DNA from: Candidatus Brocadiaceae bacterium
Lineage (GTDB): Bacteria > Planctomycetota > Brocadiia > SM23-32
Assembly: GCA_003551785.1 (NCBI GenBank)
Contig: PUNP01000887.1
Span: 1-13,068, forward strand
Reading direction: 5' to 3'
DNA: 13,068 nt
The translations under genes were made by a program, and so were the position numbers. Under the pieces are notes generated by a model, which was not told the DNA's origin, searched no databases, and saw nothing but the letters and a program-made list of their open reading frames with translations. Positions 7,130 through 13,068 of this stretch are shown here, in pieces. Each line of letters begins with the position of its first letter. Within the stretch, counting starts at the first letter, position 1.

Positions 7130-7365
7130 ACTCCGTCCGTGACTTCTTCACCGCTAATGGACCTGCTTGCAAAGGGTTCACCGCTACGCGTAATCGTGAC
7201 TTTGGCTTTACTGGCCTCGTGCAGAGTCAGTGACACGAGAATTTCTCGCTTTTCCCGTATAGGCTCATCGGCTGTTGTTTCTTCACCCATGGAAGCATCG
7301 TCAATGTGGGAATCGACTAGCCTGATTAATTCATGAACTTCGTCACGAGAGGAGCCAGTGCGCAT
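7105..7365 (-). other. Open frame of unknown meaning whose first codons lie in the 115-bp repeat
   Basis: The 86-codon frame begins MRTGSSRDEVHELIRL, encoded entirely by the repeat at 7321-7435. It continues into unique sequence that looks protein-like (REILVSLTLHEASKAKVTIT, then RSGEPFASRSISGEE) and ends overlapping the possible BNR start at 7129. I do not recognise it and see no convincing ribosome binding site. It could be the 3' remnant of a gene cut by the repeat element, or chance. The other repeat copy reads a similar RTGSSRDEVHELIRLID and then a different tail ending in a stop near 9309. Confidence 0.2.
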
Positions 7366-7435
7366 GAGATCAACAACTTACAGCCGTAAATCGGGCGCGG
7401 GCGTACTGACGTACGTCAAGATCGGCGGCTGCTGC
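7321..7435 (+). repeat. 115-bp direct repeat, copy 1 (upstream of gdhA)
   Basis: Aligned to 9378-9492 without gaps at an offset of 2057, with five mismatches by my count (7364, 7376, 7416, 7426, 7430). Both copies are in the same orientation and bracket gdhA completely. Similarity stops sharply at both ends. Confidence 0.9.
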
Positions 7436-7494
7436 GAGTTGTTGAGCTTGCATGCAATGGCGCCTCGCAGTAGATGGCTCATGTATTATTCAGG
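7321..7494. mobile_element. Candidate MITE-like element with imperfect 16-bp terminal inverted repeats
   Basis: The left end is CCTGATTAATTCATGA (7321-7336). The right end, TCATGTATTATTCAGG (7479-7494), is its inverted form with 14 of 16 matches. The 174-bp interior has no transposase frame and contains the perfect palindrome GACGTACGTC (about 7408-7417). Its first 115 bp recur at 9378-9492. Short size, terminal inverted repeats and multiple copies are MITE features; a target-site duplication is not evident by eye. It could instead be a REP-like or recombination repeat. Confidence 0.4.
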
Positions 7495-7495
7495 C

Positions 7496-7947
7496 TAGCG
7501 ACCGCATATGAGTGGTGGCGTAACAAGCGCGGTGCTGCATAGCGCTGAAGAGTGCGGGTCGTGTAAGTTCTGAACATCGTACCGCTGCAAGCCCCTTATG
7601 CCGATGTCCGTTCAAATTCGGCAGGCGGTGCGGTTCATTTCCGTGATGATGGACGCTTCTCGGTAAAGTGGCATGGTCGGCACTTGAAGCGATGACGCCA
7701 AAACGGGCACCTGCTTTCAAGGCAATGGAAGCGCAGATCACGCCGGGCGACTGCCGGTATCGTAGTGCCAAGCTGCAACCATACCCAGGTTTGAATAATT
7801 TGTCTACAGTGAAATGACGTTCCTCCGTTCTGTCGCCGAGTTCAGTCTTTCGAGAATACTTATATTGCGAAGATTATATATATCCAAAAAGCTATTGTAA
7901 AAACGGGACTAAGCATTAAGGTAAGATTGATTAGTTGAGATTTTTCG
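7496..7947. other. Gap before gdhA, no gene supported
   Basis: About 450 nt. The part to about 7790 is GC-richer and carries a minus-strand open frame (7490-7771) rich in His/Arg/Ala, without a clear ribosome binding site or recognisable domain. A fragment TGAACATCG at about 7570 followed by CGCTGCAAGC recalls the hairpin repeat of 2504-2702 but lacks its stem. From about 7855 the sequence turns AT-rich (TATATTGCGAAGATTATATA), the most likely place for the gdhA promoter, but I cannot assign a -35/-10 pair with normal spacing. Confidence 0.35.
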
Positions 7948-7981
7948 ATGAAAGAAATTGAGTGTGAAGAACTAACAAATC

Positions 7982-7987
7982 AGGAGA
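7982..7987 (+). promoter_or_regulatory. Ribosome binding site of gdhA
   Basis: AGGAGA lies 10 nt before ATG 7998. The start is also supported by the typical family N-terminus (YDPYQAAQTQFDNVAEKM) directly after it. Confidence 0.6.
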
Positions 7988-7997
7988 TAAAAGGCTT

Positions 7998-9284
7998 ATG
8001 GGGAAAGAACTATATGATCCTTATCAGGCGGCGCAAACGCAGTTTGATAACGTGGCAGAAAAGATGGATCTGGATATGGCTGTTCGCGCGTTGCTCCGTC
8101 AGCCCGGCCGTGAGTTTCATTTTACTATTCCGGTAAAGATGGATGATGGAACTACCAGGGTTTTTAATGGGTACAGGATTCAGCACAATGACGCGAGAGG
8201 GCCAGTAAAGGGAGGTATTCGTTTTCATCCCCAGGAGACGGTTGACACCATTCGTGCATTGTCTATGTGGATGACATGGAAGTGTGCTGTCGTGGACATC
8301 CCCTTAGGCGGAGGTAAAGGCGGTGTTATCTGTGATCCTCATGATCTGTCCACGGGTGAGCAGGAAAGGCTTTGTCGTGGTTATGTCCGTCAGATGGTAA
8401 AAAACTTAGGGCCATACGTTGATGTCCCTGCGCCCGATGTTATGACGAATGGGCAGCATATGCTGTGGATGATGGATGAATATGAAACCATCGTCGGCGG
8501 TCATTACTCTGGTGTGATTACCGGCAAACCTGTTGATATGGGCGGTTCGCTTGGCCGCAGAGAAGCGACAGGATACGGCAGTATCTACACGCTGGCGGAA
8601 GCATTGAAAGAACTGAAGATAGATATTCATTCAACAACTGCGAGCATTCAAGGCTTTGGCAACGTGGGTGAATATGCGGCGAAGCTCTATACTGAGCTTG
8701 GCGGGAAAGTCATTGCAATAAGCTGTTGGGATCAGGATGACAAAAAGGCATACATGTTCAAAAAAGAAGAGGGCCTTGATATCGAGCAGCTGGCTGGCAT
8801 CAAGAATTCTTTCGGGACAATTGATAAGCATAAAGCCAAAGAACTTGGTTGTGAGCTTTTAGACGGCGATGCATGGGTTGAGCAGGATGTGGATATTCTT
8901 ATTCCCTGTGCTCTGGAAAATCAGATTACAGTCGAAAATTTCTCCAGGATCAGCGATAAGGTCAAGGTGATCTGCGAAGCAGCAAACGGCCCGACGGCTC
9001 CCGATGCCGATGAATTGATAAAGGGGGGAAATATTTATCTCATTCCTGACTTTCTATGCAATGCCGGCGGCGTAACCTGCAGTTATTTCGAACAGGTTCA
9101 ATGCAACATGAATTATTTCTGGCCGCAAGAAGAAATTTTTGAGAAACTCAAATTCAAGATGACATCAGCTTTTCACGAAGTTCATAGTCTGTCCCGGAAA
9201 AAATCATTGTACATGCGGGATGCGGCATACATAATAGCAATAAACCGGGTCGCTGATGCCGTTAAGTTGCGTGGATGGGTTTAG
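7998..9284 (+). CDS. gdhA: Glutamate dehydrogenase (hexameric Glu/Leu/Phe/Val dehydrogenase family)
   Basis: Reversible oxidative deamination of L-glutamate to 2-oxoglutarate and ammonium in the cytosol; 428 aa, normal for the small hexameric class. N-terminal substrate domain: GPVKGGIRFHP (68-78), MTWKCA (92-97), PLGGGKGGV (102-110), VPAPDVMT (143-150). Lys71, Lys95, Lys107 and Asp147 keep the spacing of clostridial GDH (Lys89, Lys113, Lys125, Asp165), so the active site is complete. Cofactor domain: GFGNVG (219-224). C-terminal part: CEAANGPTAPDAD (326-338) and PDFLCNAGGVTCSYFE (350-365), where Ser362 matches clostridial Ser380 and favours glutamate over Leu/Phe/Val. Cys354 and Cys361 replace the more usual Ala and Val/Ile. 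NAD versus NADP preference is not decidable. It stands alone, between 115-bp direct repeats. Confidence 0.95.
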   Translation: MGKELYDPYQAAQTQFDNVAEKMDLDMAVRALLRQPGREFHFTIPVKMDDGTTRVFNGYRIQHNDARGPVKGGIRFHPQETVDTIRALSMWMTWKCAVVDIPLGGGKGGVICDPHDLSTGEQERLCRGYVRQMVKNLGPYVDVPAPDVMTNGQHMLWMMDEYETIVGGHYSGVITGKPVDMGGSLGRREATGYGSIYTLAEALKELKIDIHSTTASIQGFGNVGEYAAKLYTELGGKVIAISCWDQDDKKAYMFKKEEGLDIEQLAGIKNSFGTIDKHKAKELGCELLDGDAWVEQDVDILIPCALENQITVENFSRISDKVKVICEAANGPTAPDADELIKGGNIYLIPDFLCNAGGVTCSYFEQVQCNMNYFWPQEEIFEKLKFKMTSAFHEVHSLSRKKSLYMRDAAYIIAINRVADAVKLRGWV

Positions 9285-9306
9285 CCTGAATAATTAATCA
9301 GGCTAA
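9281..9306. terminator. Inverted repeat overlapping the gdhA stop
   Basis: TTAGCCTGA and TCAGGCTAA form a perfect 9-bp stem around an AT-only 8-nt loop, and the TAG stop is inside the left arm. There is no T tract, and the core CCTGAATAATTAATCAGG belongs to the local CCTGAATAATTCATGA repeat family. It may therefore be a repeat end that also works as a 3' hairpin. Confidence 0.5.
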
Positions 9307-9377
9307 GCGATAAGCGGTATTTCGAAAATGTGCCCGCCGGCTGTGTATGTAGCTGAATGAATAAGACCGTCAATTAA

Positions 9378-9492
9378 CCTGATTAATTCATGAACTTCGT
9401 CACGAGAGGAGCCAGTGCGCGTGAGATCAACAGCTTACAGCCGTAAATCGGGCGCGGGCGTACTGACGTACGCCAAGATCGGTGGCGGCTGC
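9378..9492 (+). repeat. 115-bp direct repeat, copy 2 (downstream of gdhA)
   Basis: Second copy of 7321-7435. It begins CCTGATTAATTCATGAAC like copy 1, but the right terminal repeat found at 7479-7494 is missing, so this copy is truncated. The 9285-9617 gap contains the stop-codon inverted repeat, this copy and the AGACAA iterons; no gene is supported. Confidence 0.9.
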
Positions 9493-9504
9493 AAAAAGAA
9501 CCCT

Positions 9505-9567
9505 TTGTCTGATTTGCATTCGAACCCGCCTGTATTTAGACAAGGTGAGAGACAAAATTTGAGACAA
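9505..9567. promoter_or_regulatory. AGACAA iterons upstream of the 1054-aa fusion gene
   Basis: AGACAA occurs at 9538-9543, 9550-9555 and 9562-9567, spaced exactly 12 bp, with an inverted copy TTGTCT at 9505-9510. Regularly phased short repeats about 50 bp ahead of a start codon may be a regulator binding site; the protein and effect are unknown. I cannot place a convincing promoter hexamer pair around them. Confidence 0.35.
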
Positions 9568-9602
9568 GATGAGTATATGAATTCGGGCCTCTGACCCTTT
9601 CC

Positions 9603-9610
9603 GAGGAAGG
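9603..9610 (+). promoter_or_regulatory. Ribosome binding site of the 1054-aa fusion gene
   Basis: GAGGAAGG lies 7 nt before ATG 9618, a strong Shine-Dalgarno sequence. GACC at 9593-9596 can pair with GGTC at 9609-9612, with TCC/GGA-type pairing inside, so a small bulged hairpin could partly cover the site. That part is speculative. Confidence 0.65.
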
Positions 9611-9617
9611 TCTAGTT

Positions 9618-12600
9618 ATGGAACGGTATAAAAATGTGGCGAAAGACTTTCTGGTTGAACGCGCTAAGGAATTGGAGTGTTTATATCAGGTCGACGAGGC
9701 TTTGGGTAACGGTCCTTTGCCTGATGCCTTGCGAAATATTGTCGAGGTAACTTCCGCCGGTTTCAGAAACCTGTCTACTTGTATCGTCACCATTGAGCTG
9801 GATGGCGAAGTCTATAGTTCAAAAAGCATGGTGCGGAAAGCGGACGTCATGCAGACGCCCATTCTGGTTGATGGAGTGGAGCGCGGACATATAAAGGTCG
9901 CGTATCCGAAGAACACTTTTCCTCGCAATGATCCGATTTTTCTGGAACAGGAGCGCAAGTTATTACGCACAATCTCGACCAGGATCTCCGAAAGCATTAG
10001 CCAAAAAAACATTCAGGAATCCGGCGGATATAAAAACAGGTGGAAAGCAATCATTGAATTACTGCAAAAAACGGATAATGAAATCCTGCTTTACGTCTGC
10101 GGCAGGATGTTTGCTTTAATGTCCCGTATAAATCCTGGCCTGCTGGAAGATATCTACCAGGAAATGAATTGGGAACCGCACGCTTACCAGGGAGAAATCA
10201 ACGCCCCCCAGGAAATGCTTCCGGAGATGGATGTGGTTCATCTGAGCAATATCCTGTTTGAATCCGCATCCACTTGCCTTGAAGACAAAAAGATTTATGA
10301 AAATATTAATTTATGGATTTATCAGGGGAAAACCTACGAAATTGTCAGAATCGTCAATAAAAAAGATTCCGACATTAAAAGTATCATTAACGCACTGAAA
10401 AAATACGAGCAGACTGTAAGAAATAACGAAGGATCAAGCGAAGCTACAAGCCGATGGCTGAAAGTAGAGTTGATTCGACGTTTCCTGACTGAAAACCCTT
10501 CCTCGATTACTAAAGCTCAAGAACATATTCAGATTGATGCTTTATGCAATCTGCTGGAATCTTATATTTGTTCACCCAGAAGCATTGGAAAAATCGGCGG
10601 CAAGGGAACCGGTCTTTTTATTGCTCATCAGATAATTGAAGCGCATAAGGAAAAGTCCAGCCATCTAGACAATATCAAGATGCCGAGAACCTGGTATATA
10701 TCGTCTGAAGAAATATCCAATCTGATTGATAATAACGGTCTCGACGAACTTCATGAACACAAGTACAAAGATATGGTCGAGATTCGGGCGGCATATTCAG
10801 GAATTATTCAAAGGATCAAGAATTTAACTTTCTCCTCATATGTCAATGGAGCCCTGAGTGAAATTATGGATGCATGCGCGGATAAGCCGTTAATCATCAG
10901 ATCATCAAGTTTACTGGAGGACCAGATTGATACGTCTTTTTCCGGCAAATACAAAAGTCTTTTCATCTCCAATACCGGATCAAAATCAGATTGTCATAAA
11001 CAACTGGTTCAAGGGATTCTGGAAGTATATGCTTCGATGTATAATCCGGATTCTATCCAGTACAGAAAAAGGAAAAATCTTCTTGATTACTCCGAGCAGA
11101 TGGGTATTCTGATTCAGGAAGTGGTTGGGCAAAGAGTCGGTCCGTATTTTTTCCCGCTGTATGCCGGCCTGGCCTTCAGTTACAACGAACTGCGCTGGTC
11201 TCCGCGCATACGTCGTGAAGACGGATTGCTGCGCATGGGTATGGGGCTGGGTACTCGGACTGTTGATAGGGTCGGTGATGATTATCCTATCCTGATATCC
11301 CCCGGACAGCCTAACCTGCGGGTTAATCAGACCCCCTCGGAAATAAAAAAATACGCACCCCGGATGATTGATGTGATTGATATTGAAAACAAACAGTTTA
11401 CCACGTTGCCGATATCACAGTTGATAAAAGAATACGGGGACGAGATTGCTCATATTGACTATATCATGTCCGTGTTTAAAGATGATATGATATCCGAGGC
11501 CAACATTTTCACATCAGATCTTACGAAGGATGAATTTATTGTCACACTTGATAAGCTTATTAAAAAAACCCCAATACTCGCGAAGATAAAATCGATGTTG
11601 ACTGTACTGCAGGATAATCTGGGCTATCCTGTGGATATCGAATTCGCCAGTGATGGTGAACATATCTATTTGTTGCAGTGCAGACCGCAAAGCAGGAACC
11701 GTGACAATGCTCCTGTGGCCTTTCCGGCGGACATACCTCGGAACGACATGATTTTTTCCGGCAACAGATATGTCTCAAACGGAAAAGTGACCGGAATCAA
11801 GACGGTCGTGTTCGTCGACCCTGAAAAGTATGCCGGTCTGAAAAAACACGAGGATTACATTCGAGTCGGCAGGGCTGTCAGTGAGATTAATCGCATATTA
11901 CCACGCCGCAGCTTTATTCTAATGGGACCTGGGCGCTGGGGCAGCCGCGGTGATATTAAACTGGGTGTACCTGTTTCCTATGCGGATATAAACAACACGG
12001 CGATGCTGACTGAAATTGCTTTAAAAGAATCAAAATACCAGCCGGAGCTTTCTTTCGGCACACATTTCTTTCAAGATCTCGTTGAAGAGAATATTAAGTA
12101 CCTGCCTCTTTATCCAGGCGATGATGATGTGTTCTTCAACAAAGCATTCTTTAACAATACCGATAATACGCTCGCGAACATTATCCCCGAGTATGCTGAT
12201 CTTGCGCATGTCATCAAAGTAATACAGGTGGAAGATGAGTTTTATGGAAAAGAACTTTGCGTACTGATGAACGCGGATTTAGAAAAAGCGCTGGCATTTC
12301 TAATTCATCCATCGGATCAGTCTTTATGGTCCGATCAAACAGAGTCGATCGATTATGAACCTGAGAATGAGGGTGTTGGATGGCGTTGGCGCCATTACAT
12401 GGCGGAGAAAATCGCGGAGCAAATAGATATGGACGCTTTTTCCGTGAAAGGCATTTACCTGATCGGCAGTACCAACAGCTATACGGCAAGATTAAGCAGC
12501 GATATTGATTTGCTGATCCATACTGACAGTGATGCAACGAAGGAACAAAAGCAGTATCTGGATGCCTGGCTGCAAGGATGGAGTGCGGCCTTGTCGGAGA

Positions 12601-12782
12601 TCAATTACCTGAAAACAGGGTACAAAGTAAACGGTTTACTGGATTATCATTACATTACAGATCAGGATATTCAAAATAAAACTTCTTTTGCGATCAAGAT
12701 AAACTCCGCTTACGATCCAGCCTATCCGTTGAGGATCAGAGAAAAACAGAAAGGCGGAAGAGCTGGGAAAGTATTTAATTAA
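9618..12782 (+). CDS. GAF-like / PEP-synthase-type ATP-grasp / nucleotidyltransferase fusion protein
   Basis: A 1054-aa soluble protein with no signal peptide or membrane segment. Regions in order: about 1-130, GAF-like (short helices, then ILVDGVERGHIKVAYP); about 135-320, helical linker of unknown fold; about 322-692, PEP/pyruvate-binding ATP-grasp (PPDK_N-like). The last has IGGKGTGL (326-333), IIRSSSLLED (426-435), and VDIEF (672-676) with LLQCRP (685-690), matching the nucleotide- and metal-binding motifs of PEP synthase. Then a conserved-looking segment with GPGRWGSRGD (770-779), and at about 935-1040 a minimal nucleotidyltransferase: GS (950-951), SDIDL (961-965) with Asp962/Asp964, and perhaps Asp1009. 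I see no TSHAA-type phosphohistidine swivel motif and no TIM-barrel PEP domain, so it is not an ordinary PEP synthase. The reaction is unknown. Base use is more AT-rich than the left half of the window. Confidence 0.85.
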   Translation: MERYKNVAKDFLVERAKELECLYQVDEALGNGPLPDALRNIVEVTSAGFRNLSTCIVTIELDGEVYSSKSMVRKADVMQTPILVDGVERGHIKVAYPKNTFPRNDPIFLEQERKLLRTISTRISESISQKNIQESGGYKNRWKAIIELLQKTDNEILLYVCGRMFALMSRINPGLLEDIYQEMNWEPHAYQGEINAPQEMLPEMDVVHLSNILFESASTCLEDKKIYENINLWIYQGKTYEIVRIVNKKDSDIKSIINALKKYEQTVRNNEGSSEATSRWLKVELIRRFLTENPSSITKAQEHIQIDALCNLLESYICSPRSIGKIGGKGTGLFIAHQIIEAHKEKSSHLDNIKMPRTWYISSEEISNLIDNNGLDELHEHKYKDMVEIRAAYSGIIQRIKNLTFSSYVNGALSEIMDACADKPLIIRSSSLLEDQIDTSFSGKYKSLFISNTGSKSDCHKQLVQGILEVYASMYNPDSIQYRKRKNLLDYSEQMGILIQEVVGQRVGPYFFPLYAGLAFSYNELRWSPRIRREDGLLRMGMGLGTRTVDRVGDDYPILISPGQPNLRVNQTPSEIKKYAPRMIDVIDIENKQFTTLPISQLIKEYGDEIAHIDYIMSVFKDDMISEANIFTSDLTKDEFIVTLDKLIKKTPILAKIKSMLTVLQDNLGYPVDIEFASDGEHIYLLQCRPQSRNRDNAPVAFPADIPRNDMIFSGNRYVSNGKVTGIKTVVFVDPEKYAGLKKHEDYIRVGRAVSEINRILPRRSFILMGPGRWGSRGDIKLGVPVSYADINNTAMLTEIALKESKYQPELSFGTHFFQDLVEENIKYLPLYPGDDDVFFNKAFFNNTDNTLANIIPEYADLAHVIKVIQVEDEFYGKELCVLMNADLEKALAFLIHPSDQSLWSDQTESIDYEPENEGVGWRWRHYMAEKIAEQIDMDAFSVKGIYLIGSTNSYTARLSSDIDLLIHTDSDATKEQKQYLDAWLQGWSAALSEINYLKTGYKVNGLLDYHYITDQDIQNKTSFAIKINSAYDPAYPLRIREKQKGGRAGKVFN

Positions 12783-12811
12783 TATGATGATACAAAAACG
12801 GGGGTTATTTG

Positions 12812-12827
12812 CCTGAATAATTCATGA
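12812..12827 (+). repeat. CCTGAATAATTCATGA repeat, copy downstream of the fusion gene
   Basis: CCTGAATAATTCATGA starts 30 nt past the TAA stop and, extended to 12811-12830, is the inverse of 7476-7495 with one mismatch in 20. Other copies: 7321-7336, 7479-7494 (inverted), 9285-9302 (variant) and 9378-9393. It probably marks one end of another element of this family running out of the window. Confidence 0.7.
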
Positions 12828-13068
12828 GCCAGAGAGGGGCGGATGTGCGGCGGAAGGCATACCACTATATAAAAATACCGCAAATGCCTTCCAATCCCAA
12901 GGCCGCGTTGGGTGCTCAGGCACCCTCGCGCCGCGAAGCAGATGCGCCGCAATGGCTTTGCCCAACGGTGGTAAAAATGAGAGAATGAACCGAATATCGA
13001 ATGGAACTGAAATCACATGAAAGCTCCGTAAATCTCAGTTCGGCAAGTTCCGAGAGGACGAATGACCA
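12828..13068. other. Intergenic tail, repeat-like, no gene supported
   Basis: It contains a GC-rich dyad at about 12901-12932 whose core GGGTGC/GCACCC (12910-12915/12920-12925, loop TCAG) is perfect, and whose outer CGCG arms also pair. After 12980 come short AT-rich phrases (GAACCGAATATCGAATGGAA). A minus-strand frame (12822-13016) spans the region but follows the hairpin and has no recognisable domain. I read this as interspersed repeat DNA. Confidence 0.4.

Noticed and set aside
7490..7771. 93-aa minus-strand frame upstream of gdhA
   Set aside because: Low-information composition, no recognisable domain, no clear ribosome binding site, and embedded in repeat-type DNA.
7948..8136. Small plus-strand frame beginning ATGAAAGAAATTGAG before gdhA
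   Set aside because: It is out of frame with gdhA and overlaps its first 46 codons, which carry the real conserved sequence; a short leader peptide is possible but unsupported.
9516..9536. tRNA fragment or integrase attachment site suggested by TTCGAACCC
   Set aside because: The T-loop-like string has no pairing T-stem or acceptor sequence around it, and no integrase is present.
12822..13016. 64-aa minus-strand frame at the right edge
   Set aside because: It runs through a GC-rich hairpin and a repeat end, has no domain and no ribosome binding site.

Overview
The window looks like a fragment of a bacterial genome, probably from an uncultured free-living anaerobe or fermenter. There is no rRNA marker, so the taxon is inference only. 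Three things suggest the PVC group (Lentisphaerae/Kiritimatiellae/Planctomycetes) or a similar large-genome lineage: a secreted BNR_4-type glycan-associated protein, a plant-like 'atypical' 6-phosphofructokinase, and intergenic spaces stuffed with GC-rich hairpin repeats. I hold this weakly. TGA is used as a normal stop (pfkA, gmk, coaBC, the AI-2E gene), so the code is standard.

Layout. Bases 1-243: a G-rich tandem hairpin repeat and a second short dispersed repeat. Bases 244-5155 (+): a housekeeping block of atypical ATP-type 6-phosphofructokinase (pfkA), guanylate kinase (gmk, overlapping pfkA by 4 nt), a 520-nt repeat-filled gap with a strong G-quadruplex motif, then coaBC (coenzyme A synthesis) and an AI-2E/PerM-family membrane protein. 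Bases 5156-5466: hairpin repeats. Bases 5467-7129 (-): a decayed BNR_4-type secreted protein with one in-frame TGA where a Trp is expected and a disrupted N-terminal region. Bases 7321-7947: a small element with imperfect 16-bp terminal inverted repeats, then non-coding DNA. Bases 7998-9284 (+): a complete glutamate dehydrogenase (gdhA). Bases 9285-9617: an inverted repeat at the gdhA stop, a second copy of the 115-bp element, and 12-bp-spaced iterons. Bases 9618-12782 (+): a 1054-residue fusion of a GAF-like region, a PEP-synthase-type ATP-grasp (PEP/pyruvate-binding) region and a C-terminal nucleotidyltransferase. Bases 12783-13068: another repeat-type intergenic tail.

How it fits together. 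The left half covers core metabolism: glycolysis, GMP to GDP, CoA. The right half, judged by eye, is lower in GC, and its two intact genes sit among copies of a 'CCTGAATAATTCATGA' repeat, as expected for an accessory or recombining region. gdhA lies exactly between two 115-bp direct repeats. The most unusual gene is the 1054-aa fusion: it keeps the nucleotide-binding half of PEP synthase, I find no phosphohistidine swivel motif, and it ends in a minimal nucleotidyltransferase with its G-S...D-x-D motif intact. Its biochemical role is unknown to me.
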